The position numbers and the translations under genes were made by a program. From positions 5,623,717-5,687,716 of the forward strand of contig NC_071330.1 of NCBI RefSeq assembly GCF_010183535.1: a DNA stretch of 64,000 bases, read 5' to 3'. Positions 45,429 to 55,879 of this stretch are shown here, one piece after another (within the stretch, counting starts at the first letter, position 1; the number at the start of each line of letters is the position of its first letter). Source of the stretch: Caenorhabditis remanei. Taxonomy: Eukaryota > Nematoda > Chromadorea > Rhabditida > Rhabditidae. The notes under the pieces are model-generated. The model was not told the DNA's origin. It did not search any database and was given only the letters and a program-made list of their open reading frames with translations.

Positions 45429-48325
45429 TTAGACATATCTGGTGTCATCATCATTATCGAATCCCTCATCCCAAATTGTCCTGCTCGAAGATGAAGATGA
45501 AGAGGACGCTTTTCTGGATGAAGTGGAGAACGACGACGAGAATTCCTCTTCCTCGGATCCGTTGTCACTGATGCGCTGCAAATGGATAACTTCTACTTCT
45601 TTCTATTTTTCACAGTCACTTACATGTTTCTTCTTCTTGTGACCGGATTGATCGAAATCCTCATCATGCGTACTGCTCTTTTTGTTCTCTGTTTTCACCA
45701 TTCGTCCATTCGCATCTCTTCCGAACTTGACACTTCCTCTTTCGTGATTCTCCTCGTCCTCATCTTGACCTCCACGTCTTCTACCGTTGCTTCCTCGTTG
45801 ATTGAATCTTCCCGATCGTTCCTCTTTATCAAAACGACTTCTTGTGGATGATCCGTCTCTTGAGGATTGACGTCTTCTACCACTGGATCCCTCATCATCC
45901 TCATCTTCTTCACGAGTCTGCTGACGTCTCCTGGAACTGCTGCTCTCTTCATCTTCCTCTCCACGTCTACCCTGATTACTCCCTCTTCCAGATCCACGTC
46001 GTCCACTTCCATTTCCACCAAATGTAGTTGTCAGGATACGTCTTCCCTTAGAATCCACGACGTCTCCATCATTTTCATCATCGTTACCAACTTGACCATT
46101 TCGCCGAGATCCGTTTCCTAGAATTAAAAACTCATACTATCAACCGGTTGTAAACCATGTCGCGGTTTTTTTTAAATTCGGAACATGTCACTTGGTATGT
46201 TCATTCGTTTCCAGCAGTATCTTAAACTCAGATCTCTAAAGTATCTAGCTATATATGGTCGATATCCTATTACCTCAAATGAGATGGTGCGGTCTGATAT
46301 CAAGAAACCTGCGAGCAAGGGAACAAGAATTTCCCACTAACCGTTACTCTTTGTTCCATATCTGGATGCTCTCGAGCTGCTGGAATCACGTGAGTTTTCT
46401 TCTCCATGACGACCACGAGCTGAAAATTGATTTTCAATGATTTGCAATCTATCTCTAAACTAACAATTGGATCCAGTTCCACCAGTATGTCTTGTATTTC
46501 CACTCTCATCAACATATCTTGCTGATCCGGTATTTTCGAAACTAGTGTCGGCATTTTGTGGAGCGCCTCTTCCACCTGGAATCATAGAGATGGTGATTGA
46601 AGTCGATTGAGTCACGTACCATTATTTCTTCCTCTTGTTCTGGAGTTAGTTGACGAAGAGGAAGTTCTTTCCTTTTCGATTGTCTCTGTTTCTTCATCAT
46701 CACGACGGCTACCCCCACGTCGTCCAGATCTTCCTCGGCTTCCTAAAAAAGGGTTTTCATAGATATGACAAATTAGTTATAGTCTTAAAATTTAGTGAGA
46801 TTAACCACGTTAAAATATACTCGATGTTCACCTTCTTAAACGAAGGTGGTTTTTCCGAAATTTAAGTACGCTTGCCCGAAATTCTCTTATATTCTATTGA
46901 CTAATTATCTATTGCTGATGTCAAATCTCTCATGCATACCATTATTTCTTCCATTGGATGATGTTGAACTGGAGTCTTCTTCTTCCTCGTTTCTTCTCCT
47001 TCCACCTCTGCCTCCGTTTCCGCCTCGACCTGAAAATGTTTTAAAAAGTATTTCAGATAACCATTTGTCTAGATATCTCACCTCGGTTATTTCCATTGGA
47101 TCTTGATGCACTTGACAGAGTTTCCTCATCTTCCTCTCCAGTCTTTCTGCTGTATGAACCATCGTTTCCTCCAGATTTTCCTGAAAACGTATGTATAAAA
47201 CTGATAGTTCCACAGCAAAGTCTGCTTACCTCCTGATGATCTTGACCGATCCTCTCCGACCTGATCCTCTCCGGTCTCATCCAAGAAGGACTTTCCGTCT
47301 TCCCCATTTCTTCCTCCTTTACCATTTGTTGACCCACTTCCATCTTCTCCATCAGTTCCATTTCTTCCTCCTTTTCTTCCACCACGCCTTGAAGTCCTAC
47401 TAGAAGTTTGAGAACTGGTCGATGAGCTCGTGGAGTTCTCCTCGGAATACGTGTTGGATTCTGACTTTCCTGAGGAATTATTTCTTCTAGATGAGCCACC
47501 ATTTCCATTTCTACGTCTTCCACCAGTGCTGCTCTGGTCTTCTTCTACTTCTTCGAATTCTTCTCCGTCATAGTCGACTCTACCACCACTGTTAACTTTC
47601 CTATCGTATCCACTGTTAGATCCCTCTTTTCCATATTCTCCATCAGACGAATCTGAGCCTTCTCCATCCTGGTATTGTCCTCCGTTTCCTCCTTTTCTGG
47701 TTCCTTTACCATTAGTTCCAAGGTTTCCGTTTCTGGATGCTCCATTAGATGAACCTTTTCCTCCGTTGACTTCATCATCTCCTCCAGAAATTACTCCTTC
47801 AGAATCTTGCTGTTTTCCTCCGTTTCCGTCCTTCCTGATTCCTCTACCATTGGTTCCAACGTTTCCATTGTTGTTCCCATTAGATCCATCTCTTCTTGTC
47901 TTTTTCTGCTCTCCAGCTTCGTAGATAGCACGTTGACGTTCTTCTGAAAAGGAACTGATGTACCATCTAAAGTGTTCGTAACTCACCGTCATCCTCATCG
48001 TCAGCCGCTCCTCCTTTTCCAGATTTTCTCTCATTATTCCGTCCATTTCTATTTCTATCATTTCGTCCACCACCACCATTCACCAGATCATCTCCAAATG
48101 ATCCATCACCGACCAGTTGTCCAGAACCTTTTCCCCCATTCTGATCATCTCCACTACCTGATCCATCAGATGATCCACCAGATTTTGGTCGGCATGATCT
48201 ACCGTTTCGCGTGCTGCAATTTAGATCGGATGGTTTAGAGATACCGTATTAGTGACTAATCACCTGGCTTCCACGAGAACCGCTAAAACAAGTATAGAAG
48301 CGAGAGAGTAGGTGAGCAATCTCAT
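45429..48325 (-). CDS. Secreted Gly/Ser/Asn/Arg-Glu-rich low-complexity protein
   Basis: Ten exons on -: 48264-48325, 47987-48213, 47230-47943, 47082-47180, 46940-47029, 46620-46742, 46465-46575, 46342-46419, 45624-46117, 45429-45575; 714 aa. Signal peptide MRLLTYSLASILVLAVLVEA. The mature part is almost entirely G, S, N, R, E, D in degenerate repeats: GNGG/NGKGG units, R-R-G-G and E-E-D-E blocks, and Ser runs. Introns 2-8 are all phase 1 and split a Gly or Ser codon, so exons 3-8 are symmetric 1-1 modules, several starting G-[KRS] and ending N-N. The protein has alternating acidic and basic blocks and a Ser-rich C-terminus ending DDDTRYV. No catalytic domain. A structural role in an extracellular matrix (cuticle, eggshell or lumen) is a guess. 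Confidence 0.85.
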
Positions 48326-48361
48326 TGAGAGAAAATTAATACTGAATGAGTGACTTTTTCG

Positions 48362-48369
48362 TTTTTATA
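48362..48369 (-). promoter_or_regulatory. TATA box (TATAAAAA) of the Gly/Arg-rich gene
   Basis: On the - strand, about 37 bp before the start codon, leaving a very short 5'UTR. It parallels the TATA box of the neighbouring ADG-repeat gene. Confidence 0.5.
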
Positions 48370-49539
48370 TTGACACAGAAGGTCATTAAACCCCCACAGT
48401 GAAGTAATAATAACTGAAAGAGATCATAAACTTTTACGAGTTCCTCGATAAAACTACAGTATCTTTTGGAGTATCGAAACGATTTCTGATTTGTGAGTTG
48501 TATATATGAAGTGATTTAAATGGAAAGAAGAAAATAAGAAAACCTAGAACTGATTGACGAGAAACTGTAATCAGAGAAAATGCTTTACTTTTCTACGTCT
48601 CTAAAAATTACTACGTTCTGGTATCATAGATCTGAAGTATATGTAAAATTCCAGCTCAATTCTTTTCTTTTTAAAGAAACACTGGCATGAGGCATCTTGC
48701 TCTCTGGGTTCATTCCTGAAAATATTGAAAAAGCTTTATAGGAAACATAAAAGTGATCTTTTATGAAACCAACTTCCGACGCGATATACAGAGAAATTAC
48801 GAGTTAACAGACTTCATATTCCGCAGGTGTGAACTACGATAACAAATTTTCTATTCGCTTCCGAAAACATTCCCATACCAAAAATCCTCGCAACATTCCA
48901 TCTCATCTCGTTCATTCAAAAATTCAAGAATTTCAGTTTTCGGCTTGAAAAGTACTTGCCTTTTTAGCAGATGCTTGTTTTTTTTGTTGTAAAAAACTAC
49001 TGCAAGTTTCCCGCAAATACTTTTTTTGCTGGAGATCCATTTTGAAGTTAGTCCCCACAAGATGGCATTTTATATCAAATTAATCTTTCTGAAAATCGAC
49101 TTCCTGCTTGAAGCTGCTCAAAACATCCTGTTGGTTTGGTCTTGTCAGACAAGTAACGTAATATTTATAGAGCGTGCACAAGAAAATTGAAAAATGAAAC
49201 CTGTTGAGAGATTGTTTATTATTTCCTATCATGCGTTCAATTACCTTGTCCCGAAACTTTTAATGTTCTGCCATATCCACTCTCCATCTTCTGCATTCCC
49301 ATCAGTTCTTCCATCTCTCAGTTCCCTTTTCTCTTCACAATTCCCCCCGATGTCTCTCTTCTTCTCCTCTTTTCAATTATCTTGGTATCGAAAGAGTTCG
49401 TCTCTTCCGCTTCCTCTTTTTCTCTATTCTCTACATAATTCCGCTTCTCTCTCTTCCTTCTTTACGCATATTTACATATTGATTCGAACACCCTTACGAG
49501 AAACCAGCCAGCTACATTCTATTAGTATACTCCATTACA
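48370..49539. other. Divergent intergenic region
   Basis: About 1.2 kb between the - strand Gly/Arg-rich gene and the + strand F-box gene. Pyrimidine-rich near 49290-49460. It includes CATATTGATTCGAA at 49475, which recurs upstream of the second F-box gene. Confidence 0.5.
49475..49488 (+). promoter_or_regulatory. Shared 14-bp element upstream of F-box gene 1
   Basis: CATATTGATTCGAA, 65 bp before the start codon. The identical 14-mer lies 45 bp before the start of F-box gene 2 (51541-51554), in similar surrounding sequence. It is either a conserved promoter element or a remnant of the duplication. Confidence 0.4.
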
Positions 49540-50992
49540 ATGACTGAAGAAAAAGTGGAAGAAAAGTTCAAGCCGTTCCAACTTGTTCTTTTACCCGTAT
49601 TGGCAAGAGAGAAAGCATTGAAGTTTCTGGATCCAATTGATTTGTGAGTTCCTTCTGTTTTTATTAGAGAAATTATCTCTCATTTTCTAATTTCAGATTC
49701 GAAATATCCCTTTGCTCTAAACGAATGACCAGTTATGTTCGAGCTCTCCGTATCCAAGCCAGACATCATTCGCTCATTTTGGCTGCTGGACAATTCAGTG
49801 TTAGTGTACACTTTCAACGAAAACGACCTCTTTTCTGGGATTTCAACAGCTTCTTCTCGAGAGAAAATATGACTGACACAAGAACAATTGGAGGTATTAA
49901 GTTCGATAGTTGGTAAGGACAAACAGACAAACCGACAGACTTCCAAGTCTTATTTTTCAGTGAGAGATCCATTCGTAATACGTTATCAATCGACGAATTC
50001 TACTGCGAGTACCCTGAAAAAGAAATTGGAGTCACAACTGTTTCAAAGCATTTCCAAACAATATTCCACGGCCCTCTCGATATTGTTGTGGCCCCATACT
50101 TCCATGAAAAATATCACATTCTATTTTCTGAATTCAAAAAGTGTCAGGAGCTGGAAATTTGTGGGACACCTGTGCCGAGTTTGGAGGCAATGCAAAGAAT
50201 ATTCGGAGAAATGAAAGTTACAAACAAGCTCGTCCTCCGACCTGAAACGGTTGATGAATATATTATTGAAACGGTATGTTTCCCTTGAAAGAAATAATAT
50301 TTCTGAATGAATCACTTCGTTTTAAGGCACTCGATGTGGAAGAGCTTAATTTACGAAGTGCCACATGGATGAAACGAGAACATCTTCTTCGACTAAACTG
50401 CAAATCTGTTCAAATATTCCGCACAAATTTCACCTCTGAAGACCTCGAAGCATTTGCTGAAAACTGGATGAGAAACAAAAAGTCGGTTATCGAGAGAATC
50501 CGGTTCGATTGGAATTCAGGAAGAGTCTTCCGATTTCATATGTTGAATGCAGAAAGTTGGGATTCAAAGAAGAGAGAAATGAACTATATGTATGAAAATG
50601 ATAGAGGTGTCTTAGTAAGAATCGACTGTTCGGAAGGATTTGATATGGAAAGAGATGATGGATTGATAGGAACTTTTGTGTTGGAGACAGTGGATAATAC
50701 TCAATATTTACATTTCTTGGTTTGGAGAGAGAGATTTCCGGAGAGGAAGAGAATAGAGGAGCTGCCAGCCAAACTTGCTCCGTTCTATAAACAATTGGTG
50801 ACAATCAACAAAAATCATCCAGATGCCACGTCATTCGAAAGACTACTGTCGAATCCTGATTTGACTCCTACTGAATTCATGGAAACGTATCGGATATTGA
50901 GGAATATGGATGCTGAAAATACAGGCGACAGTCTGGGAAAACAAAGTAGACGATATGTTTTTAATCAGATGAAAGAAACTATTGTGGCATAG
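49540..50992 (+). CDS. F-box protein with FBA_2-type C-terminal domain (tandem copy 1)
   Basis: Four exons: 49540-49643, 49697-49912, 49961-50273, 50327-50992; 432 aa. The N-terminal F-box (about residues 12-50: VLLPVLAREKALKFLDPIDL followed by FEISLCSKRM) would bind Skp1-related adaptors in a Cullin-1 ubiquitin ligase. The remaining 380 residues are the nematode F-box-associated substrate region. In exon 4, ALDVEELNLRSATWMKREHL, then FTSEDLEAFAENWM and the FDWNSG strand, fit the FBA_2 family. The exon 4 acceptor is TTTTAAG. This family is vastly expanded in Caenorhabditis, and the substrate is unknown. Gene 2 has the same exon phases and the same predicted length. Confidence 0.88.
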
Positions 50993-51585
50993 AATCTCTG
51001 GTTTTTAAAAGTTGTTTTAAAGTTTTTAATAAATTGGACTTATATTTTATTCAATGTTTCTTGCTCATCTAGTGACTTGGAAACCTAACAGTATTTGGGT
51101 TCAGATGAACACTTTGTGAGCATTTATTGTTTCCGAGGAGTGAGACGGCCCGGCTTCATTCCAAAAATCCGGCATTTAAAATTCCCAAAGTTTCCCTGAT
51201 TGCCTAATAAACTCAAGCGTAACTCCAAACTAATGAACTCCATTTATATGACATCTTTTTCCAAAATCTTGATAACATGGTAACACCTCGAAAGACTATA
51301 AACCCGCAATATGTGTACACATATCATATTCAACTTATTACTCACATGACCCCAAACTGACCCGTTCCTTCCTTTTCTCTCTCTTTCTCTCTCCCCATTT
51401 CTCTTCTTTTCATTATTCATACTACTACTCTTCGTCCGACTTTCCGTCCTCCTCCCGCACTTCCTTCCAACAAACATTAGTGCAATTCAGTTGTTGCCAT
51501 TTCTCAGCTGTCTCCTCATTTCTCTATTCATCTTTCTATTCATATTGATTCGAAATCCAATACTTCGGGTACTGACACATCTTCA
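50993..51585. other. Intergenic between tandem F-box genes
   Basis: 593 bp with the 3'UTR of gene 1 (AATAAA near 51029) and the promoter of gene 2, including the repeated CATATTGATTCGAA at 51541. No exon seen. Confidence 0.5.
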
Positions 51586-53333
51586 ATGGATGCCGATCAT
51601 CCAACTTTTCCCCTTATAAAACTACCAGTGGTACCGCGGACATTGGTTTTCAGCCTATTCGAGTCAGGAGATTTGTAAGTTTTTTTGCTGGAGTTATACG
51701 TTTAAAAGTTAGGTTATTTAGCGTTATATTAGCAAAATCAATTTTAGAACCGGGATATGTAGAAATAATTCAGTCCCACTAGGTTGCATGATGGAAAAAC
51801 ATAGGTTCTTAACTGTAACAATAAACTTTCCACCTTTTCCAGATTCGATATATCACTATGCTCCAAACGAATGACTCGAATGATCAAAGAGACAAGAACA
51901 CTCGCAAACTCTCATTATCTTTTGTTCCGGACATGTCAAAGCTTGATCCAAGTGAAATTTATTAAATCTCGAAGAATGATTTGGTTTGATTTCACAAGTG
52001 GAGTACCGAGTGATGAAATGAAGGAGGAGAGAACTGTGGGAGCTTGTCATTTTAAGCATGTGTAAGTTGTTCGAACTATTTTCTGAAATTCAAATAATTA
52101 ATTTCAGCCAAAAAATCAGTCAAAAAGATGTAGAAATCGATCAATTTAACATTTTCTACCTAGATGTTCAGAAAGGAATGGCTGAATTATCGAAACACCT
52201 TGTTTATATTTTCCCAGGACCGATTCAAACGGAATTTTCTGTTATTTTCAGTCAAAAGTTTGGAGAACTTTTTGCTTATGAGCATATGCAACAGTTGGAA
52301 ACATTGAGGATTGTCGGGGGAATCATGTTGAAAAATCTCTTGGAACAAGTATTCGGAAATCTGAAAATCCAGAAAAAACTGGTAGTGGAACCAGACACTG
52401 ATGATGAATATGTTATTGAACAGGTGAGAACGTTTTCAATGTTTCAGATGTGACTTTGATATTCGTTCTTTTGATATTTTATTTAACTATTTAAACATAC
52501 AGTAAAAGTCACTGGAGGTCATGTAAAGTCCCTCACGATACTTGGCATAAAAAGACATCTGAATACGAAGATGTTTAGATTTTAAAAACAATTTTTGCAA
52601 AAAACAAAACATATCAGTATAAACTCGCAAAAACCCAGTATAATTTTTTCATTTTCAGGCCTTCCAAATCGACGAATTGTTTCTTGCAAACGCTCGATCC
52701 TGGACTCAAGACCATCTTCTTCGAATGGAATGTCGTATTGCTCATCTCTACGATCACTTCTTCGGATATGATGAGATTCGATCCTTTGCTGAAAACTGGC
52801 TGTTGTCCCTCAATTTGAGAACGGAGCGTGTCTGCTTTGGGTGGAGAAATCGGTCAACTGTTCTCGAGTTTGATGACCTCAGAACTAAGAAATGGGACAG
52901 AACTCAAAGAGAACGGAAGTATTTGTACTACGAGAAGAATGAATTACATCGAGTTGACTGTACAAATGGATTGGATATTCAGAGACATGATGGAGAACTC
53001 GCAACACTTGTCTATTGGGGAAGATCCATCTATTTTCTCGTTTGGAATGAACGATTTCCGGAGAAAAAGAGGTTGAGCCAACTGCCTGAGAAACTCGCAT
53101 CTCATTACAAAAAACTAGAAGAATTGAATCGAGAATACACGGATTCAAGTTCTTTGGAACGTCTTCTTTCGAATTCTTCATTGAGATACGATGAATTCGT
53201 GGATACTTATAAAGTTCTTCGTGGAATGGATGCAGAAGTCAGATTGTCGTCGGTCGGCAGGTCGTTGAGAAGAAGAGTTTTCGATCAAATGTATGAAATC
53301 ATCGATTATCAGGATTATCTGGAAATCGGTTAA
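51586..53333 (+). CDS. F-box protein with FBA_2-type C-terminal domain (tandem copy 2)
   Basis: Four exons: 51586-51674, 51843-52061, 52108-52423, 52659-53333; 432 aa. It parallels the first F-box gene exon by exon at identical phases. The F-box spans about residues 9-45 (IKLPVVPRTLVFSLFESGDL followed by FDISLCSKRM). The exon 4 part keeps the family landmarks (LFLANARSWTQDHLLRMEC, EIRSFAENWLLSLNL, YFLVWNERFPEKKRL, DSSSLERLLSNSSL, YKVLRGMDAEV). The middle exon 3 is far more diverged from copy 1 than exons 2 and 4, consistent with fast change of the substrate-facing region. Role in SCF-type ubiquitination is inferred from the family. Confidence 0.87.
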
Positions 53334-53721
53334 ATTCTCTAAAACAATTTTTATGGGAAATTAGAAAATATTAAAGTTGAGATAGGTGTACATACGATTG
53401 TTTTTTGCTTCCAGAGAATATTGCTGCATAAAATTGTACATAACTTGTTCTTTCTTTTCAATGTTTCATTATCAAGCCAATCAAATTCATTATTGCATCT
53501 TTCTCTCGAACAGTCTGGTCGATACTACGTGCAAACCGGAACATTCTAGAATTCCCTATCCGAGTGTATTGGTCTTGCACAGAATATAACATTTCTCATT
53601 AATTATCTGTTTATTTTGTACAAAATGCTTATAAAAAGAGAAGAGAAGAAAGCAGGAATCCGAATAGAAATTCAAAGCTCATTCATATAAAAAGAGAGGG
53701 CAAAACGAGGGCATTTTCAAT
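53334..53721. other. Convergent 3' region between F-box gene 2 and glb-1
   Basis: 388 bp of AT-rich DNA containing both 3'UTRs. TTTATT/AATAAA-type sequences for the - strand gene lie near 53610. Nothing else seen. Confidence 0.5.
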
Positions 53722-54474
53722 CTAGTGAACGTATGGGAGATTCGAATTTTTGAGATGTTCTTGGCACTCGGCGTTGAATTCTTTTCCGAGTTCCATCCAA
53801 GCGGCCTTCTGTTGGTCAGTCAGAGATCCAGTCGATCTGAGATATCCTGTGAATACGGTCCAGAATGCCATCCAGAGGGCTGGGTCCATTTTGTAGATAC
53901 GGTGACGGTTGATGGTCTCACGGACGTACGCTTTGAACACTTCTTCGTTTGTGTAGACGTTGGCGATGAGGTGACAAGCCAAGAGGATACGTTGTCCTTG
54001 TTTGTCGAATCTGAAATTAAAGAAAAGTTTAAAATCGGAGGTAGATTTGGTGCTGGGAACAGGGAAATCATTTTCGAAATACTACTAAAATCAATTCAAG
54101 ACATATTTCAGATCTAATATTTATCGAATATAGAGAGATCTGGACAAACAAAAAGACAGACAGGCATTGTCAACTTGAATGTTGTCGAAACCAAGTAAGA
54201 GTTCCTATATCCAAAATTCGTCATATTTAACTCTCCGTACGTTTGTCCGAATATCCTTTCCCCCTTTCCCATCAACTAACCTTTCACTCTTCTTCACATC
54301 TTCAGCAGTATACTTCTCGGCTCCCTTGAAATAGACACGAAGATCCGGGAAGTTGGTGAAGAAATATCGATAGAAACCGTTTCCGTTATCCACATTCTTC
54401 TCCTCGGTTCCTACCATTTTCTCTTCGAGAGACTTGACACAAAGGTCACGGATTTCTTCACGAGTCATCGACAT
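53722..54474 (-). CDS. glb-1: Globin GLB-1
   Basis: Two exons on -: 54281-54474 and 53722-54010; 160 aa, matching the single-domain nematode globin GLB-1 (C. elegans ZK637.13, about 159 aa). Starts MSMTREEIRDLCVKSLEEKM. Landmarks are the CD-region FTNFPDLRVYFKGAEKYT, the E-helix FDKQGQRILLACHLIANVYT with Gln at the likely distal (E7) position, and VRETINRHRIYKMDPALW carrying the proximal heme His (F8). It ends with the G/H helices AFWTVFTGYL and QQKAAWMELGKEFNAE. It binds heme and O2 in the cytoplasm. The single intron splits an Arg codon (AG|A) at the D/E region. Its nearest neighbour on the same strand is a cytochrome b5, another heme protein. Confidence 0.97.
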
Positions 54475-55447
54475 TGCTTATCTGAAAATGTATCAATGAA
54501 AAGGGATTATGAATTCAGAAGACGTGGACATAGAGAAGAAGTAAGAAAATAGAAGACGTGAGAATTCAGAAGTCGCAGTTGCATTGAGGAAGTCTTCCTC
54601 TCACCTTCCTCATTGCCACCTCAATTCCAAAATGAAGAAGAGTGTAGTGAGTGTGTTGAGAAATTACGACTTTTGACCACTTTCCTAGGCTCCGCCTCTT
54701 CATTCAGACTCCGCCCATTTGCCTCGATGATGTAATGATCTTTCGGTTTCTCTCTTTACAGAATACTCTCTCACTTTTCTCTGGTTTTGGAGAATCAAGG
54801 AACGGTATTGAAGGGTGGCCCAGGGGGTTGGTTGAAGGTCAACAATAGTGAAGTAAACAACACAACCAAACAGACAAAAAATAAAATAACGGAGAGTAAA
54901 CCGTCAAGTGGATTTAAATTGGAAATTGGAGGGAAGATGAGAGAGGAGAGGCGCAGAGAAACAAGAGAATTTTAAGAAAGGAGCAGAAAATAGAAAATGT
55001 GATAAAAATGGGAAAACATGAGTGGTTTATCAGGTTTTTCTATTTTTGAAGGTTTTCAATTATTGTGGTCAAAAAATCAAAGTTTTCGTGGTGTTTTATA
55101 AATAAAATATTTTTGAAAACACGTTTGATTCGACCTGTTTTGGTCTGTAAACCGAAAAAATCTCAACAAAAAAAATGAAAAATGGCTCAACTAGGTCAAT
55201 TCAGGAGCAGCCAGACTCGCACATTTTGGTTTCCCGGGATCTCCTGTACCAGGTTCTTTAGTAGATCAAAAAACTGGGTACGCCTGAAATTCGCTGAAAA
55301 ATTCTCCAAGTCTCCCGCGAATAACGCAACCATACATTTGTTTTTAGTTTTAACTTCCTGATCACATTTATTCATAGAAACGAAAAGTATAATATCAAAA
55401 GATTGAGCAAAATGTTCAATTATAAAAACAAAATTAAGTTCATAAAA
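54475..55447. other. Region between cytochrome b5 and glb-1
   Basis: About 970 bp containing the glb-1 promoter and the 3'UTR of the b5 gene, which are on the same strand. A purine-rich + strand stretch at 54770-54975 is open but is non-coding by composition. Confidence 0.5.
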
Positions 55448-55879
55448 TTAATAAACCGAAACTGTTTGAGATTTCAAAACACATTTGTAGAAGACATAGA
55501 TTCCGATTCCCATTGTTGTTGGAATCCAGATGTTGGCAAATGTTGAAGACGTCAGAAACTCTTTCACCGCGGAAGGCTTTGCAACGGGTTGAGCAGGTGT
55601 TGGAGGGACGAGAGCTTTCACTTCAGGCACTTCATCTTCTGGTAATTGTCCGATTAGATATTCCTTCGCCATTTCCATCGCATCCTTCGAGTGGCCGACA
55701 TCATCAAATTCCGCAGTTGAATCCAGTCCTGCCATCTGTGTGATAACTTCCGCTCCTCCAGGATGCTCTTCCAGGAATTTTGTCACGTCGTATACTTTTC
55801 CGTGGATTATAATCCAACATGACTCTTCATCACTATGCTGGGCTACTTCATCAATAGTAATGGTACGGAGTTCTGACAT
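55448..55879 (-). CDS. Cytochrome b5, tail-anchored
   Basis: Single exon, 143 aa, starting MSELRTITIDEVAQHSDEES. The frame is open further upstream to 55957, but a TTATTTCAG just 5' (ending 55895) looks like a splice or trans-splice acceptor and the conserved b5 fold begins here. The heme domain has both axial-ligand motifs: FLEEHPGGAEVI (first His) and DVGHSKDAMEMAKEYLIG (second His). A Pro-rich hinge (ALVPPTPAQPVAKPS) leads to a C-terminal hydrophobic helix (IWIPTTMGIGIYVFYKCVL) that would anchor it in the ER or outer mitochondrial membrane, heme domain facing the cytosol. It carries electrons to desaturases and other acceptors. C. elegans has several b5 paralogues and I cannot say which this is. 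Confidence 0.95.
   Translation of the reverse strand: MSELRTITIDEVAQHSDEESCWIIIHGKVYDVTKFLEEHPGGAEVITQMAGLDSTAEFDDVGHSKDAMEMAKEYLIGQLPEDEVPEVKALVPPTPAQPVAKPSAVKEFLTSSTFANIWIPTTMGIGIYVFYKCVLKSQTVSVY

Noticed and set aside
41261..46121. Long open frames on + opposite the ADG-repeat and Gly/Arg-rich genes
   Set aside because: They are antisense shadows of repetitive coding sequence; the - strand models have signal peptides, matching splice phases and proper stops.
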